Below are positions 25,323 to 35,600 of a stretch of DNA of 64,000 nt, in pieces. Source of the DNA: Flavobacterium sp. GTDB taxonomy: Bacteria; Bacteroidota; Bacteroidia; Flavobacteriales; Flavobacteriaceae. The notes beneath the pieces were generated by a model. The model worked only from the letters and a program-made list of their open reading frames with translations. It had not been told where the DNA came from and ran no database searches. The stretch spans positions 362,916 through 426,915 of the forward strand of contig JACMLU010000018.1 in the NCBI GenBank assembly GCA_014379405.1, given 5' to 3'. Each line of letters opens with the position of its first letter. Positions within the stretch are counted from its first letter, which is position 1. Position numbers and translations under genes: made by a program.

Positions 25323-27530
25323 TTAGAACCAAAATCCAATGCTGAACCAAGTATATCCTTGTGAGTTTTCTGGCGACCAAGAATATTTTACTTCAATGGG
25401 ACCAATAATTGTTTCTAAACCATATCCTAAAGCATATCCAGAATATTTTGGTAAGGAAATCCAATCTAAAGATTCAAAATAATTGTCCTCAACATTGGCA
25501 TAATTAGCTGAAAAATTCAAGTGATTTCTTTTAAAAATCTCATAGTCGATTGTAGCTGAAGCCTTTATATAACTATTGCCGGCAATTGTCAAAAAATCAT
25601 AGCCATAAAAAGGCCTGAAATTATTCATTGGAATAAAACCATAACCGCCCAAAACAAAATCAAAGAACGGAATACTGTCGGCTCCTATGGTAAACCCAGC
25701 TTCCGATTGAAATTTGAAGGTGGCTTTTTTCAAAAATTTGATAGCGAATCCCGTATCAACTTTGGCTATCGAATAAGGATTGAATTTACCGGTATAATTA
25801 GAAGAAAATAAATAATTGTGTAAGTCACTTGTAAAATACCAGCCTTTTGTAGGGAAGTATTGGTTGTCAAAAGAATCGTATTTCATATAAGCAAAAACAC
25901 TGGTGTAATTACTCTTGTCAAGTATGGGGTTTGTGGCAGTAAGCGTTTCTGATTCTATATTCAAATATTTATACTCCAATCCTACTCCTACTAAAAATTT
26001 TTGTGCAAATACAGATTGAATATAAAACTGGTTCGTTAGATCTAGAAAATCAATGTTTATTGAATTCACATTTAGTAATGGAGTTGTAGACAGACTACTA
26101 ATTTCGCTGGTAACATTTTTGTTGAATTGATTTAGTTGCGACTTAACTCCATAACTCAAATTATAACCATTATCAACGTAATAATCCAAGTTATAACGCA
26201 AATTATCTCCAATGATAAAATCAAATGAAGCAATGTCGTTTTTAAAAAGTGTTTTTTTATTGGTTAAATTCACCAAAACACCGCTTTTATAAAGTCCGTC
26301 ATAATGCAATCCAAATTTCAAATAGGTTCGTACCGGGTTTTCAATAAAAGTCAGAATCAAATCGTCTCCGGATCCATTGGGTTCCAATGAATAGGTTATC
26401 GCACCAAAGTTATGAGTGGCATCAATATTATTGATTCCACTTTCCAAATCTTTATAACTGATTTTTGTCCCCGATTTGAACTTTAATTTTCCTTCTATAT
26501 AATTTCTTGAATAATCCATCAAATTATTGCAGACAATGTCAACTATATTTAAACTGTCGGATTCAATTTTTAGTTTGGGCTTGTGATATGGATTTGACTT
26601 ATCACTCAATTTATCTATTTTTTCATAAACAGAAAATGCTGCTTCCTCTCCTTTTTGGATAATTTCTGTTGCTTTTTCAAACGATACCGCCCCATAATCC
26701 TTGATGTCTGGCTTGATGTAAATATCCGTGTTTTTAGAATTTATTTTCATTTTTTCAATCATTTGAAGATTGGTAATTTGGAATAAAATCTTGGTGCCAT
26801 CTCTAAGTTGTTCACGGCCACGTAAACCATTTTGCACATCGACCCCTATAACGATGTCAGCCCCTAGTTTTCTCACTTCTTCAATGGGATAATTATTCGT
26901 TACTCCTCCATCAATTAAAACCCTGTCGTCAAGTATTACAGGAGAAAAAACAGAAGGCAAAGCGGAACTGGCATACAGCGCTTGCGCTAAAACGCCTTTA
27001 TCTAACAAAACCTGCTCCCCTTTTTCAATGTCGGTGGCAACGCATAAAAAAGGGATTGGCAACTGATTAAAGTCCCGAATATGCCTTACGTGTAAAGTGA
27101 GTTTGTTGAACAAGTTGTAATTAAACATTCCTTTTGAGAGCGATTGTGGCACTCCTATTTTAAACTTGGTAAAAGGTAGTATCAAGGCATACAACTCATC
27201 ATTCCTTTTTTCATAAAAACTTTTGGAAGAACGCGGAATATAATCAATCAACAAGTTGTCAAAATTGGTTACTCTAACAATGGAGTCAATTTGGCTTGCA
27301 TTGTATCCCGAAGCATAAAGTCCCCCAATAACTGCTCCCATACTGGTTCCACCAATGAAATCAATTTTTATTCCCGCTTCTTCAAGTACCTTCAAAACTC
27401 CAACATGGGCAAATCCTTTTGCACCACCACCACTTAGAACGAGTCCTATTTTCGGTCTTTTGATGGTGTCTTGTGAAAAAGACGCCTGGTAAGTAATAAG
27501 AAGGAAAACAAACAAGGCAAATTTTTTCAT
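25323..27530 (-). CDS. Patatin-like phospholipase with C-terminal beta-barrel (PlpD-like)
   Basis: A 735-residue exported protein, with a signal peptide of about 19 residues (MKKFALFVFLLITYQASFS). The patatin hydrolase domain (about 25-310) has the oxyanion motif SGGGAKGFAHVG, the nucleophile motif GGTSMGAV and the catalytic DGGVTNNYPIEEV, so it should hydrolyse lipid esters. A POTRA-like segment follows (about 335-410). A 16-strand-type barrel related to BamA/Omp85 fills the rest and ends in aromatic WFSIGFWF. This is the fusion layout of type Vd autotransporters such as PlpD. It lies nine bases downstream of uvrC and is probably co-transcribed. Confidence 0.9.
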   Translation of the reverse strand: MKKFALFVFLLITYQASFSQDTIKRPKIGLVLSGGGAKGFAHVGVLKVLEEAGIKIDFIGGTSMGAVIGGLYASGYNASQIDSIVRVTNFDNLLIDYIPRSSKSFYEKRNDELYALILPFTKFKIGVPQSLSKGMFNYNLFNKLTLHVRHIRDFNQLPIPFLCVATDIEKGEQVLLDKGVLAQALYASSALPSVFSPVILDDRVLIDGGVTNNYPIEEVRKLGADIVIGVDVQNGLRGREQLRDGTKILFQITNLQMIEKMKINSKNTDIYIKPDIKDYGAVSFEKATEIIQKGEEAAFSVYEKIDKLSDKSNPYHKPKLKIESDSLNIVDIVCNNLMDYSRNYIEGKLKFKSGTKISYKDLESGINNIDATHNFGAITYSLEPNGSGDDLILTFIENPVRTYLKFGLHYDGLYKSGVLVNLTNKKTLFKNDIASFDFIIGDNLRYNLDYYVDNGYNLSYGVKSQLNQFNKNVTSEISSLSTTPLLNVNSINIDFLDLTNQFYIQSVFAQKFLVGVGLEYKYLNIESETLTATNPILDKSNYTSVFAYMKYDSFDNQYFPTKGWYFTSDLHNYLFSSNYTGKFNPYSIAKVDTGFAIKFLKKATFKFQSEAGFTIGADSIPFFDFVLGGYGFIPMNNFRPFYGYDFLTIAGNSYIKASATIDYEIFKRNHLNFSANYANVEDNYFESLDWISLPKYSGYALGYGLETIIGPIEVKYSWSPENSQGYTWFSIGFWF

Positions 27531-27539
27531 TGTGATTTG

Positions 27540-29333
27540 CTAATTGGTTTTGTAAAAGTCGGTAATTTTTTTGGCTTTTGAAACACCTACAACGTCAGAA
27601 ATTTCTTTTTCTGATGCCAATTTCAATCTTTTAACACTTTTAAAATGTTGAATTAACGTCAACATTGTCTTTTCGCCAATTCCAGGAATGCTTTCTATCG
27701 AAGAATTCAATGCCGATTTGCTTCTTTTGTCTCTATGATGCGTAATCCCAAAACGGTGTGCTTCGTTTCTCAATTGCTGAATTACTTTCAAAGTTTCCGA
27801 TTTTTTGTCCAAATACAACGGAATCGAATCGCCAGGATAAAACAATTCTTCCAATCTTTTTGCAATGCCAATTATCGTGATTCTTCCACGCAATCCTAAT
27901 TCATCAATACTTTTCAATGCCGAAGACAATTGGCCTTTTCCTCCGTCAATAATAATAAGCTGTGGCAAAGGTTCGTTTTCGTCCAATAATCGTTTGTATC
28001 TTCTATAAACCACTTCGGTCATCGAAGCAAAATCATCTGGACCTTCGACGGTTTTTATATTGAAATGTCGATAATCTTTCTTGCTAGGTTTTCCATCTTT
28101 GAAAACCACACAAGCAGACACAGGATTGGTGCCTTGAATGTTCGAATTGTCAAAACATTCGATGTGGCGCGGTTCTACAGGCAATCGCAAATCCTTTTGC
28201 ATCTGAGCCATAATTCGATTCGAATGCCTTTCTGGATCTACAATTTGCAACTGTTTCAATTGTTCAATTCGGTAAAACTTGGCGTTTCGAATGGATAAAT
28301 CGAGTATTTGCTTTTTGTCGCCCAATTGCGGAACGGTAACTTTTATATTGTCGCCGACTTCAACAGCAAACGGAACTATTATTTCCTTGGACAATAATTG
28401 AAAACGTTCCCTGAGTTCAATAATCGCCAACTCCAATAATTCTTCGTCGGTTTCGTCGAGCTTCTTTTTAATTTCCATCGTATGCGAACGAATAATCGAA
28501 CCATGGGAAATTTGCAGAAAATTCACGAAGGCTGCACTTTCGTCAGAAACTATCGAAAACACATCGATATTGGTAATTTTTGGATTCACGATGGTAGAAC
28601 GCGATTGGTAATTTTCGAGAACTTCGATTTTTTCTTTTATTTTCTGGGCTTCTTCAAAGCGCATATCCTTTGCCAAATCAGTCATCAGCTTTTTGAAATC
28701 CTTCATACTTTCCTTGAAATTTCCTTTCAAAATTTCCCGAATAGCATCGACTTGTTTTTGATAATCTTCTAAGGATTCATAGCCTTCACAAGGCCCTTTG
28801 CAATTACCAATATGATACTCCAAACAGACTTTGAATTTCCCGTTATCAATATTCAATTTACTCAAATCATAATTGCAGGTTCGCAGCGGATAAAGCTCTT
28901 TTATTAAATCTAAAATAGTATGAACTGTCTTAAAACTGGTGTAAGGTCCAAAATATTCAGAACCATCCTTGACCAATCTTCTAGTGGAAAATATTCGTGA
29001 AAACGGTTCTTTTTTGATGCAAATCCAAGGATAACTTTTGTCATCTCGCAACAGTACATTGTAACGTGGCATCAGTGTTTTTATGAGGTTGTTTTCCAGT
29101 AAGAGCGCATCGGTTTCTGTAGGAACAACGATGTGTTTTATAGTGACAATCTTCTTGACCAAGACATTGGTTTTGGCCGTATCGTGAATTTTATTGAAAT
29201 AAGAAGAAACCCTTTTTTTAAGATTTTTGGCTTTACCCACATACAAAATCTTCCCTTCCTTATCATAATATTGATACACACCAGGGCCGTCTGGCAAGGT
29301 TTGAATTTGAAGTTCTAAAGTTGGTTTGTTCAT
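27540..29333 (-). CDS. uvrC: Excinuclease ABC subunit C
   Basis: A 597-residue UvrC, the dual-incision nuclease of nucleotide excision repair. The GIY-YIG domain opens with GPGVYQYYDKEGKILYVGKA near residue 17, followed by a UVR UvrB-binding segment (MTDLAKDMRFEEAQKIKEKI near 215). The RNase H-like C-terminal nuclease has ECFDNSNIQGTNPVSACVVF near 375 and LIIIDGGKGQLSSA near 450, and tandem helix-hairpin-helix units finish the protein. A TAACTTTG promoter element ends only four bases before the ATG, predicting a leaderless message, as at dinB. Confidence 0.96.
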   Translation of the reverse strand: MNKPTLELQIQTLPDGPGVYQYYDKEGKILYVGKAKNLKKRVSSYFNKIHDTAKTNVLVKKIVTIKHIVVPTETDALLLENNLIKTLMPRYNVLLRDDKSYPWICIKKEPFSRIFSTRRLVKDGSEYFGPYTSFKTVHTILDLIKELYPLRTCNYDLSKLNIDNGKFKVCLEYHIGNCKGPCEGYESLEDYQKQVDAIREILKGNFKESMKDFKKLMTDLAKDMRFEEAQKIKEKIEVLENYQSRSTIVNPKITNIDVFSIVSDESAAFVNFLQISHGSIIRSHTMEIKKKLDETDEELLELAIIELRERFQLLSKEIIVPFAVEVGDNIKVTVPQLGDKKQILDLSIRNAKFYRIEQLKQLQIVDPERHSNRIMAQMQKDLRLPVEPRHIECFDNSNIQGTNPVSACVVFKDGKPSKKDYRHFNIKTVEGPDDFASMTEVVYRRYKRLLDENEPLPQLIIIDGGKGQLSSALKSIDELGLRGRITIIGIAKRLEELFYPGDSIPLYLDKKSETLKVIQQLRNEAHRFGITHHRDKRSKSALNSSIESIPGIGEKTMLTLIQHFKSVKRLKLASEKEISDVVGVSKAKKITDFYKTN

Positions 29334-29337
29334 ATAA

Positions 29338-29345
29338 CAAAGTTA
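29338..29345 (-). promoter_or_regulatory. -7 element immediately before uvrC ATG
   Basis: Minus-strand TAACTTTG followed by TTAT and ATG. Spacing matches the dinB case and implies transcription starting at or next to the start codon. Confidence 0.45.
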
Positions 29346-29406
29346 GCCTGAAAAACATGAAGTTCCAAATTCAGAAAATTATCCCCTCTATAAAGATTAT
29401 TAAAAT

Positions 29407-29414
29407 TATCTTTG
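29407..29414 (+). promoter_or_regulatory. -7 element of the PLP decarboxylase gene
   Basis: TATCTTTG, exact consensus, 17 bases before the ATG at 29432. Confidence 0.55.
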
Positions 29415-29431
29415 TTTAAAACCTTTTAGCC

Positions 29432-30670
29432 ATGATATACTGGAAGAAACTTTCGCAAGAAGAACGAAAAGACAGAGTTCAAAGAGCATTGGAAGAAAAC
29501 GTGAATTTCTCTACAGATGCTTCTCTTGGTTATCCCGCTTCAAAACTCGATGGAAAAGTTTTTTATGATGATGCACCTTTTTTGAAAGACGCACCAACAT
29601 TGCAGACTTATGTCGCCAATCCCAATCATATTGGCTGCCATACTTTGGGAACTTCCGAAAAAGCATTCAAGGGAACACAGGAAATCGAACGCGAGGTTTT
29701 AAGTGTTCTTGCAGTGGATGTTTTTAAATCCCAACCCGATTCATTCGACGGTTATATTTCTCCCGGAGGAACCGAAGCCAACATTCAAGCCCTCTGGATG
29801 TATCGCAATTATTTTATGCATCAAAAGAAAGCCAAACTGGATGAAATTGCCATTTTGGCTTCGGAAGACACCCATTATTCCATCCCGAAAGGAGCCAATC
29901 TACTGATGTTGGATTTAATAAAAATCCCGGTTTCTTTCGAAAATAGAGAAATCGACAAAGATGCGTTGGAAAACGCACTCATTAGGGCGAAACAAAACGG
30001 AAAAAAATATTTTATCGCAGTTGCCAATATGGGAACAACTATGTTTGGTTCTGTTGACAATCCCGAAGATTACATTTCGGTTTTAGAAAAACACGATACT
30101 GAATACAAACTCCACATTGACGGTGCTTACGGTGGATTTGTTTATCCATTCAGCAACCAAAAATCGACTATTAATTTCAGTAATCCGAAGATAAGCTCCA
30201 TTACGATTGATGCCCACAAAATGCTACAGTCACCTTATGGAACAGGTGTTTTCATTTGTAGAAAAGGACTCATCGAAAATGTTTTGACCAAAGAAGCCCA
30301 ATATGTCGAAGGTATGGATTTGACCCTTTGTGGAAGCCGTTCTGGAGCGAATGCAGTTGCAGTTTGGATGATTTTATTTACTTATGGCCCATACGGCTGG
30401 TTCGAAAAAGTGAGCGTTTTGCAAATGCGTACCCAGTTTTTGTGTCAAGAACTAGACAAACTCAACATCAACTATTTCAGGGAACCATTTATGAATATCG
30501 TGACTATTCATTCACAACATATTCCGGAGGAAATCGCCGAGAAATTTAATTTGGTACCCGAGCAGCACAATAAAGACAATAAATGGTATAAAGTTGTTCT
30601 TATGGATCACGTAGAAGTACAACATTTGACCGCTTTTATAAACGATTTAAAAGCCATCATTCATGCTTAA
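29432..30670 (+). CDS. Pyridoxal-phosphate-dependent group II-type decarboxylase family protein
   Basis: A 412-residue fold-type I PLP enzyme. GGTEANIQALWMYRNYF near residue 110 is the phosphate/cofactor loop, HIDGAYGGFVYPF near 228 carries the Asp that binds the pyridine nitrogen, and SITIDAHKMLQSPYGTGVF near 255 contains the Schiff-base Lys. This matches the group II decarboxylase/SepSecS-like family (histidine, glutamate or aromatic amino acid decarboxylases). The substrate is uncertain. The start of the next gene overlaps its last eight bases, so the two are translationally coupled. Confidence 0.87.
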   Translation: MIYWKKLSQEERKDRVQRALEENVNFSTDASLGYPASKLDGKVFYDDAPFLKDAPTLQTYVANPNHIGCHTLGTSEKAFKGTQEIEREVLSVLAVDVFKSQPDSFDGYISPGGTEANIQALWMYRNYFMHQKKAKLDEIAILASEDTHYSIPKGANLLMLDLIKIPVSFENREIDKDALENALIRAKQNGKKYFIAVANMGTTMFGSVDNPEDYISVLEKHDTEYKLHIDGAYGGFVYPFSNQKSTINFSNPKISSITIDAHKMLQSPYGTGVFICRKGLIENVLTKEAQYVEGMDLTLCGSRSGANAVAVWMILFTYGPYGWFEKVSVLQMRTQFLCQELDKLNINYFREPFMNIVTIHSQHIPEEIAEKFNLVPEQHNKDNKWYKVVLMDHVEVQHLTAFINDLKAIIHA

Positions 30671-31226
30671 AAAAGAATTACGGGCAAAATACAAAGCCCT
30701 GCGAAACCAACTTTCTGATGAAGATTTGGAAGAAATGAGTTTGGCCATAGCCAATAAGGTGTTGACACTTCCAATCTGGGAGAAAACCTATTTCCATATT
30801 TTCCTTCCCATCACCGAACATAAAGAAGTAAACACCGAGTTTGTTTTGCATTTACTTTCAGGAAAAGATAAAGAAATCGTGATTTCAAAATGCGACTTTC
30901 AATCGTGCCATTTGGTTCACTTTCTTTTGACGGACAACACCACAATCAAGAAAAACGAATACAATATTCCAGAACCTGTAGATGGACTGGAGGTTCCAAC
31001 CAACAAAATAGACGTGGTTTTTGTACCGCTTTTGGCTTTTGACAAAACTGGACATCGTGCAGGTTATGGCAAAGGATTTTATGACAAATTCCTAAAAGAA
31101 TGCAAACCCGAAACCATTAAAATTGGACTTTCCTACTTTGAATCCGAAGAAATTATTGAAGATGTTTTTGAAAACGACGTGAAGCTGGATTATTGCGTAA
31201 CTCCGAATAAAGTATATGAATTCTAA
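30663..31226 (+). CDS. 5-formyltetrahydrofolate cyclo-ligase
   Basis: A 187-residue enzyme of the MTHFS family, which converts 5-formyl-THF with ATP to 5,10-methenyl-THF. The N-terminal MLKKELRAKYKALRNQLS is typical, and the C-terminal signature VPLLAFDKTGHRAGYGKGFYDK near 118-140 carries the substrate and ATP-binding residues. Its ATG lies inside the end of the PLP decarboxylase gene. Gene symbols in use (ygfA, fau) vary, so none is given. Confidence 0.94.
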   Translation: MLKKELRAKYKALRNQLSDEDLEEMSLAIANKVLTLPIWEKTYFHIFLPITEHKEVNTEFVLHLLSGKDKEIVISKCDFQSCHLVHFLLTDNTTIKKNEYNIPEPVDGLEVPTNKIDVVFVPLLAFDKTGHRAGYGKGFYDKFLKECKPETIKIGLSYFESEEIIEDVFENDVKLDYCVTPNKVYEF

Positions 31227-31267
31227 TTTAGAAAACGTATTTTAGCATTCTCAATCTCTGAAAACCT

Positions 31268-31450
31268 ATGAAAAAAATTAAACTATCTAGATTTGGAATG
31301 ACAATTTTGGTTATTCTATTCGCCTTTTCAACATCAAATTGCCATGTTCAAATGGGAACACATAAATCAAAAAGCCTTCCTCCAGGACAAGCAAAAAAAA
31401 TTAACGGAGACAAAAGCGCCAAAAAATATGCGCCAGGCCAAAATAAATAA
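31268..31450 (+). CDS. Small lipoprotein with PPGQAKK motif
   Basis: A 60-residue predicted lipoprotein. The N-terminus KLSRFGMTILVILFAFSTSN precedes Cys25. The mature tail is short and basic, with two related words, LPPGQAKK and YAPGQNK. Similar small Bacteroidota proteins are sometimes labelled quinol oxidase subunit 4, without clear support. No function is proposed. It has its own strong terminator, 41 bp after the cyclo-ligase. Confidence 0.75.
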   Translation: MKKIKLSRFGMTILVILFAFSTSNCHVQMGTHKSKSLPPGQAKKINGDKSAKKYAPGQNK

Positions 31451-31456
31451 AAAGAG

Positions 31457-31491
31457 AAGACCTATTTCATAACAAGAAATAGGTCTTTTTT
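31457..31491 (+). terminator. Intrinsic terminator of the small lipoprotein gene
   Basis: AAGACCTATTTC and GAAATAGGTCTT form a perfect 12-bp stem with a 7-nt loop, then a T run. Confidence 0.88.
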
Positions 31492-31531
31492 ATTTTGTGA
31501 AATAGGAAAATTGTTTTTATTCTAAAGTACT

Positions 31532-32137
31532 CTAATGATGATGAAATGCTTTTTTATTGAAAACAATCAAAATCCCAACACCAGTAGAAATTGCCATATC
31601 AGCAACGTTGAAAATCGCATTGAAAAATTTGAAATGTTGTCCGCCTATAACTGGAAACCATTCTGGCCAATTTCCTTCAAATAATGGGAAATACAACATA
31701 TCAACCACTTTACCGTGAAACCATGTTCCATATGGTTTTTCGGCAAATAAAGTAGCCAAATGCCCGTAGCTGTCATCGAAAATCACGCCGTAAAAAACAG
31801 AATCGATAATGTTACCAAAAGCTCCTGCAAGTATCAAGGAAATAGCCACAATCAAATAGTTGGAACTGTGCTTTCTTTCGACAGAATCCCACAACCAATA
31901 CCCGATTCCAGTAACGGCAACCAGACGAAAAACCGTGAGAAATAATTTTCCGTAAATGCCCGGAATAACGGTTCCCCATGCCATACCTTCGTTTTCAATC
32001 AACAGAATTTTGAACCAACTGGTAATGTCAATTTGTCCGATTTCGCCATAAACAAAATTGGTTTTAATATATATTTTAGAAAGTTGGTCAACAAGCAGGA
32101 TGATGAAAACTATCAGATAAGCTTTTCGTAAATTCAT
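31532..32137 (-). CDS. lspA: Lipoprotein signal peptidase
   Basis: A 201-residue inner-membrane aspartyl protease (signal peptidase II) that cleaves prolipoprotein signals. Four membrane segments are seen. The catalytic aspartates lie in AGAFGNIIDSVFYGVIFD near residue 108 and FKFFNAIFNVADMAIS near 170, the two classic LspA boxes. It is longer than E. coli LspA (164) because of an insert containing a GTWFHGKVVDMLYFPLF loop, common in Bacteroidota. It has its own TACTTTTG promoter element, downstream of the dksA-like gene's terminator. Confidence 0.95.
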   Translation of the reverse strand: MNLRKAYLIVFIILLVDQLSKIYIKTNFVYGEIGQIDITSWFKILLIENEGMAWGTVIPGIYGKLFLTVFRLVAVTGIGYWLWDSVERKHSSNYLIVAISLILAGAFGNIIDSVFYGVIFDDSYGHLATLFAEKPYGTWFHGKVVDMLYFPLFEGNWPEWFPVIGGQHFKFFNAIFNVADMAISTGVGILIVFNKKAFHHH

Positions 32138-32156
32138 TTTATAAATTTTAATGCGG

Positions 32157-32164
32157 CAAAAGTA
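32157..32164 (-). promoter_or_regulatory. -7 element of lspA
   Basis: Minus-strand TACTTTTG, 19 bases before the lspA ATG. Confidence 0.5.
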
Positions 32165-32176
32165 GTGTTATTTTCT

Positions 32177-32202
32177 AAAAAAAACGCTCCAAATGGAGCG
32201 TT
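32177..32202 (-). terminator. Intrinsic terminator of the dksA-like gene
   Basis: AACGCTCC-ATTT-GGAGCGTT on the minus strand followed by eight bases of T/T-rich sequence; lies between the dksA-like stop and the lspA promoter. Confidence 0.85.
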
Positions 32203-32224
32203 AATTGCTGTAATGACCAATGGA

Positions 32225-32605
32225 TTATCGTTGCAAGTTTTTTGCTTCGATGCTCATAGTTGCGTGAGGAACAATCATTAATCTTTCTTTGCTGATTAAT
32301 TTACCTGTCACTTTACAAACGCCATAGGTTTTATTTTCTACACGGAAGAGTGCATTTTTCAAGTCACGGATGAACTTTTCCTGACGGATGGCCAACTGTG
32401 AGTTCGCTTCTTTCGACATCGTTTCGCTTCCTTCTTCAAATGCTTTGAATGTAGGCGAAGTATCGTCAGTTCCGTTATTTAAATCGTTCATATAGGCACT
32501 TTTGATTAAATCTAAATCTGCCTGTGCTTTATTTATTTTTTTAATAATAAGCTCTTTAAACTCAGCTAAATCTGCGTCTGAGTATCTTGCAATTTCATCT
32601 ATCAT
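32225..32605 (-). CDS. TraR/DksA-family protein lacking the zinc cysteines
   Basis: A 126-residue DksA/TraR-type protein, a likely RNA polymerase secondary-channel factor. The coiled coil covers about residues 5-90. The zinc-finger position reads GVCKVTGKLISKERL then ATMSIEAKNL, that is C-x2-T-x17-S-x2-A, so three of the four zinc cysteines are replaced. This spacing equals the zinc-free DksA2 pattern I recall from Pseudomonas. The ATG at 32605 is preferred to a TTG at 32611. The canonical DxxDxA coiled-coil tip is not obvious; NGTDDTSP sits there. It lies seven bases after ileS and is followed by a terminator. Confidence 0.85.
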   Translation of the reverse strand: MIDEIARYSDADLAEFKELIIKKINKAQADLDLIKSAYMNDLNNGTDDTSPTFKAFEEGSETMSKEANSQLAIRQEKFIRDLKNALFRVENKTYGVCKVTGKLISKERLMIVPHATMSIEAKNLQR

Positions 32606-32612
32606 TTTCAAA

Positions 32613-35600
32613 TTATTTTGTAATTGTTATTTTAGTTTTTATCTCGTCGAATTCTATTTCTGTTCCGTTACTTATATTTTCTTCAAAAATCAATGTTTCT
32701 GTCAATGTTTCTGATTTTATATAGGCCTCATTTGCTTTTACGGCTTTTTCCAGTTCGGAATTTTTTTGCAAATGTACTTTAATTTTGTCAGTAACCTCAA
32801 AACCAGAATCTTTTCTTATATTTTGAATTCTGTTGACCAATTCCCTGGCAATTCCTTCTTGTCTCAATTCGTCCGAAATCGTGATATCCAAAGCCACCGT
32901 TATCCCGTTTGAATTGGCAACCAACCAGCCTTCGATATCTTGTGAAGAAATCTCCACATCTTCTAAGGATAAAGTTATACTATTTCCTGAAATAACAATA
33001 TCGATGCTTCCTGCCTTGTCTAATTGATTGATTTGCTCTTGTGAAAAACTTTGTATCTCTTTGGAAATCAGTCCAATATCCTTTCCAAAACGTGGTCCAA
33101 GTGCCTTAAAATTAGGTTTAATTTGTTTTACCAAAATCCCTGAAGCATCGTCCAAAAGCACGATTTCTTTCACATTTACTTCTGCTTTTATCAGGTCGGA
33201 AACAGCTTCAATTTCAAGACGTTGATTGGCGTCAAGTACCGGAATCATTACCTTTTGCAGCGGTTGACGCACCTTAATCATTTCCTTTTTTCGAAGCGAT
33301 AAAACGAGTGATGAAATGGTCTGAGCTTTCTGCATTTTGCTCTCCAACGATTTATCAACAAAGTTTTCAACGTATTTTGGAAATTCGGCCAAATGTACAG
33401 AGTCAAATTTTTCCGATTGTGTAGCCAAAGTTAAGTCTCTGTATAGCTTGTCCATAAAGAACGGAGCGATTGGAGCACCGAGTTTACTGATGGTTAACAA
33501 ACAAGTATATAATGTTTGGTATGCCGCGATTTTATCCTGTGCATATTCGCCTTTCCAGAAACGACGACGACACAATCGAACGTACCAGTTACTCAAATTT
33601 TCTTGTACAAATTCCGAGATGGCTCGAGCGGCTTTTGTTGGTTCATAATCCGCATACGCCTCATCCACCACTTTTACCAAAGTATTCAATTCCGAAATAA
33701 TCCACTGGTCAATTTCCGGCCTTTCGTTTAATGGAACTTCTACTTCGGCATAAGTAAATTTATCGATATTGGCATACAACGCAAAGAAAGAATAGGTGTT
33801 GTATAGCGTTCCGAAGAATTTACGACGAACCTCGGCAATACCTTCCAAATCAAATTTCAAATTGTCCCAAGGATTTGCATTCGAAATCATATACCAACGT
33901 GTGGCATCTGGACCGTATTCATTCAATGTATCAAATGGATCCGCAGCATTTCCTAAACGTTTAGACATTTTTTGTCCGTTTTTGTCCAAAACCAAACCGT
34001 TTGAAACTACATTTTTATACGCTACTTTATCAAAAACCAAGGTTGCAATTGCGTGCAAAGTATAAAACCAACCACGGGTTTGATCGACACCTTCGGCAAT
34101 GAAATCAGAAGGAAAATCTTTATTTGCGTCAATTTTTTCTTTGTTTTCAAAAGGATAATGCCATTGTGCATAAGGCATTGAACCCGAATCAAACCAAACG
34201 TCAATCAAATCAGATTCGCGTTTCATTGGTTTTCCTGAAGCAGAAACCAAAGTAATTTCGTCGACCACATTTTTGTGCAAGTCAACCAAATCATAATTTG
34301 CTTCGTCCATATTTCCAATTTCGAAACCTTTGAAAGGATTTTCTTTTTGGAAACCTGCCACAATTGATTTTTCAATTTCGTTGTACAATTCTTCAACAGA
34401 GCCAACTAGAATTTCTTCTGTTCCTTCTTCGTTTCTCCAAATTGGCAATGGAATTCCCCAAAAACGAGAACGCGATAAGTTCCAATCGTTGGCATTTTTC
34501 AACCAATTTCCAAAACGTCCTTCACCAGTTGCTTTTGGTTTCCAGTTGATGGTTTCGTTCAATTCGAACATTCTATCCCTAACTTCCGTGATTTTGATAA
34601 ACCAGGAATCTAAAGGATAATATAAAATTGGCGTGTCCGTTCTCCAGCAATGTGGGTAACTGTGCACGTATTTCTCAACTTTAAAAGCTTTATTTTCTTC
34701 TTTTAACTGAATGGCAATTTCTACATCGGCTGAACGTTCCGGAGCATCATTATCAGTATAATATTCGTTTTTAACGTATTTTCCTGAATAATCCCCTAAA
34801 CCGTCGATGAATTTTCCTTGCAAATTTACCAATGGAACCGGAGTTCCGTTTTCGTCCAAAACCAACATTGGTGGAACTTCAGGAATGGCTTCTTTTGCCA
34901 CTTTGGCATCATCGGCACCAAAAGTTGGGGCAGTATGCACAATTCCTGTTCCGTCTTCAGTAGTCACAAAATCTCCTGAAATTACTCGGAAAGCATTTTC
35001 TGGATTTTGGTATGGCAAAGCCAATTTCATCAATTGTTCGTAACGAATTCCAACTAAATCGGCTCCTTTGCATTCGGTCAGGATTTGGTATGGAATTTTC
35101 TTGTCGCCTTCCTTGAAATTTTCAAAATCGGATGCTTCCGTACTTGCAAAAAATCCTTTTCCAAATTGTTTTCCAACCAAGTTCTTGGCCAAAATTACTT
35201 TGACAGGGCGGAAAGTATATTGGTTGAAAGTTTCGACTAAAACATAATCGATTTTAGGACCAACAGTCAAAGCGGTGTTCGAAGGCAAAGTCCAAGGCGT
35301 TGTTGTCCAAGCCAAGATATGAATATCTCCAAATCCCTGAAGAAATGAAGGTAAAGTTTCGTTCAATGCTTTGAATTGAGCCACTATCGTGGTATCCGTT
35401 ACATCACGGTAACTTCCTGGCTGGTTCACTTCGTGAGATGACAACCCTGTTCCTGCTTTTGGAGAATACGGCTGAATGGTGTAGCCTTTGTACATCAAAT
35501 CCTTGTTATAGATTTGTTTCAAAATCCACCAAACGGTTTCCATATACTTGGATTTGTAAGTCACATACGGATCTTCCATATCTACCCAATACCCCATTTT

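Noticed and set aside
33337..33648. Several 60-103 codon plus-strand frames across 32.8-35.7 kb
   Set aside because: All fall opposite ileS and disagree with one another; none has a start region or recognisable motif.
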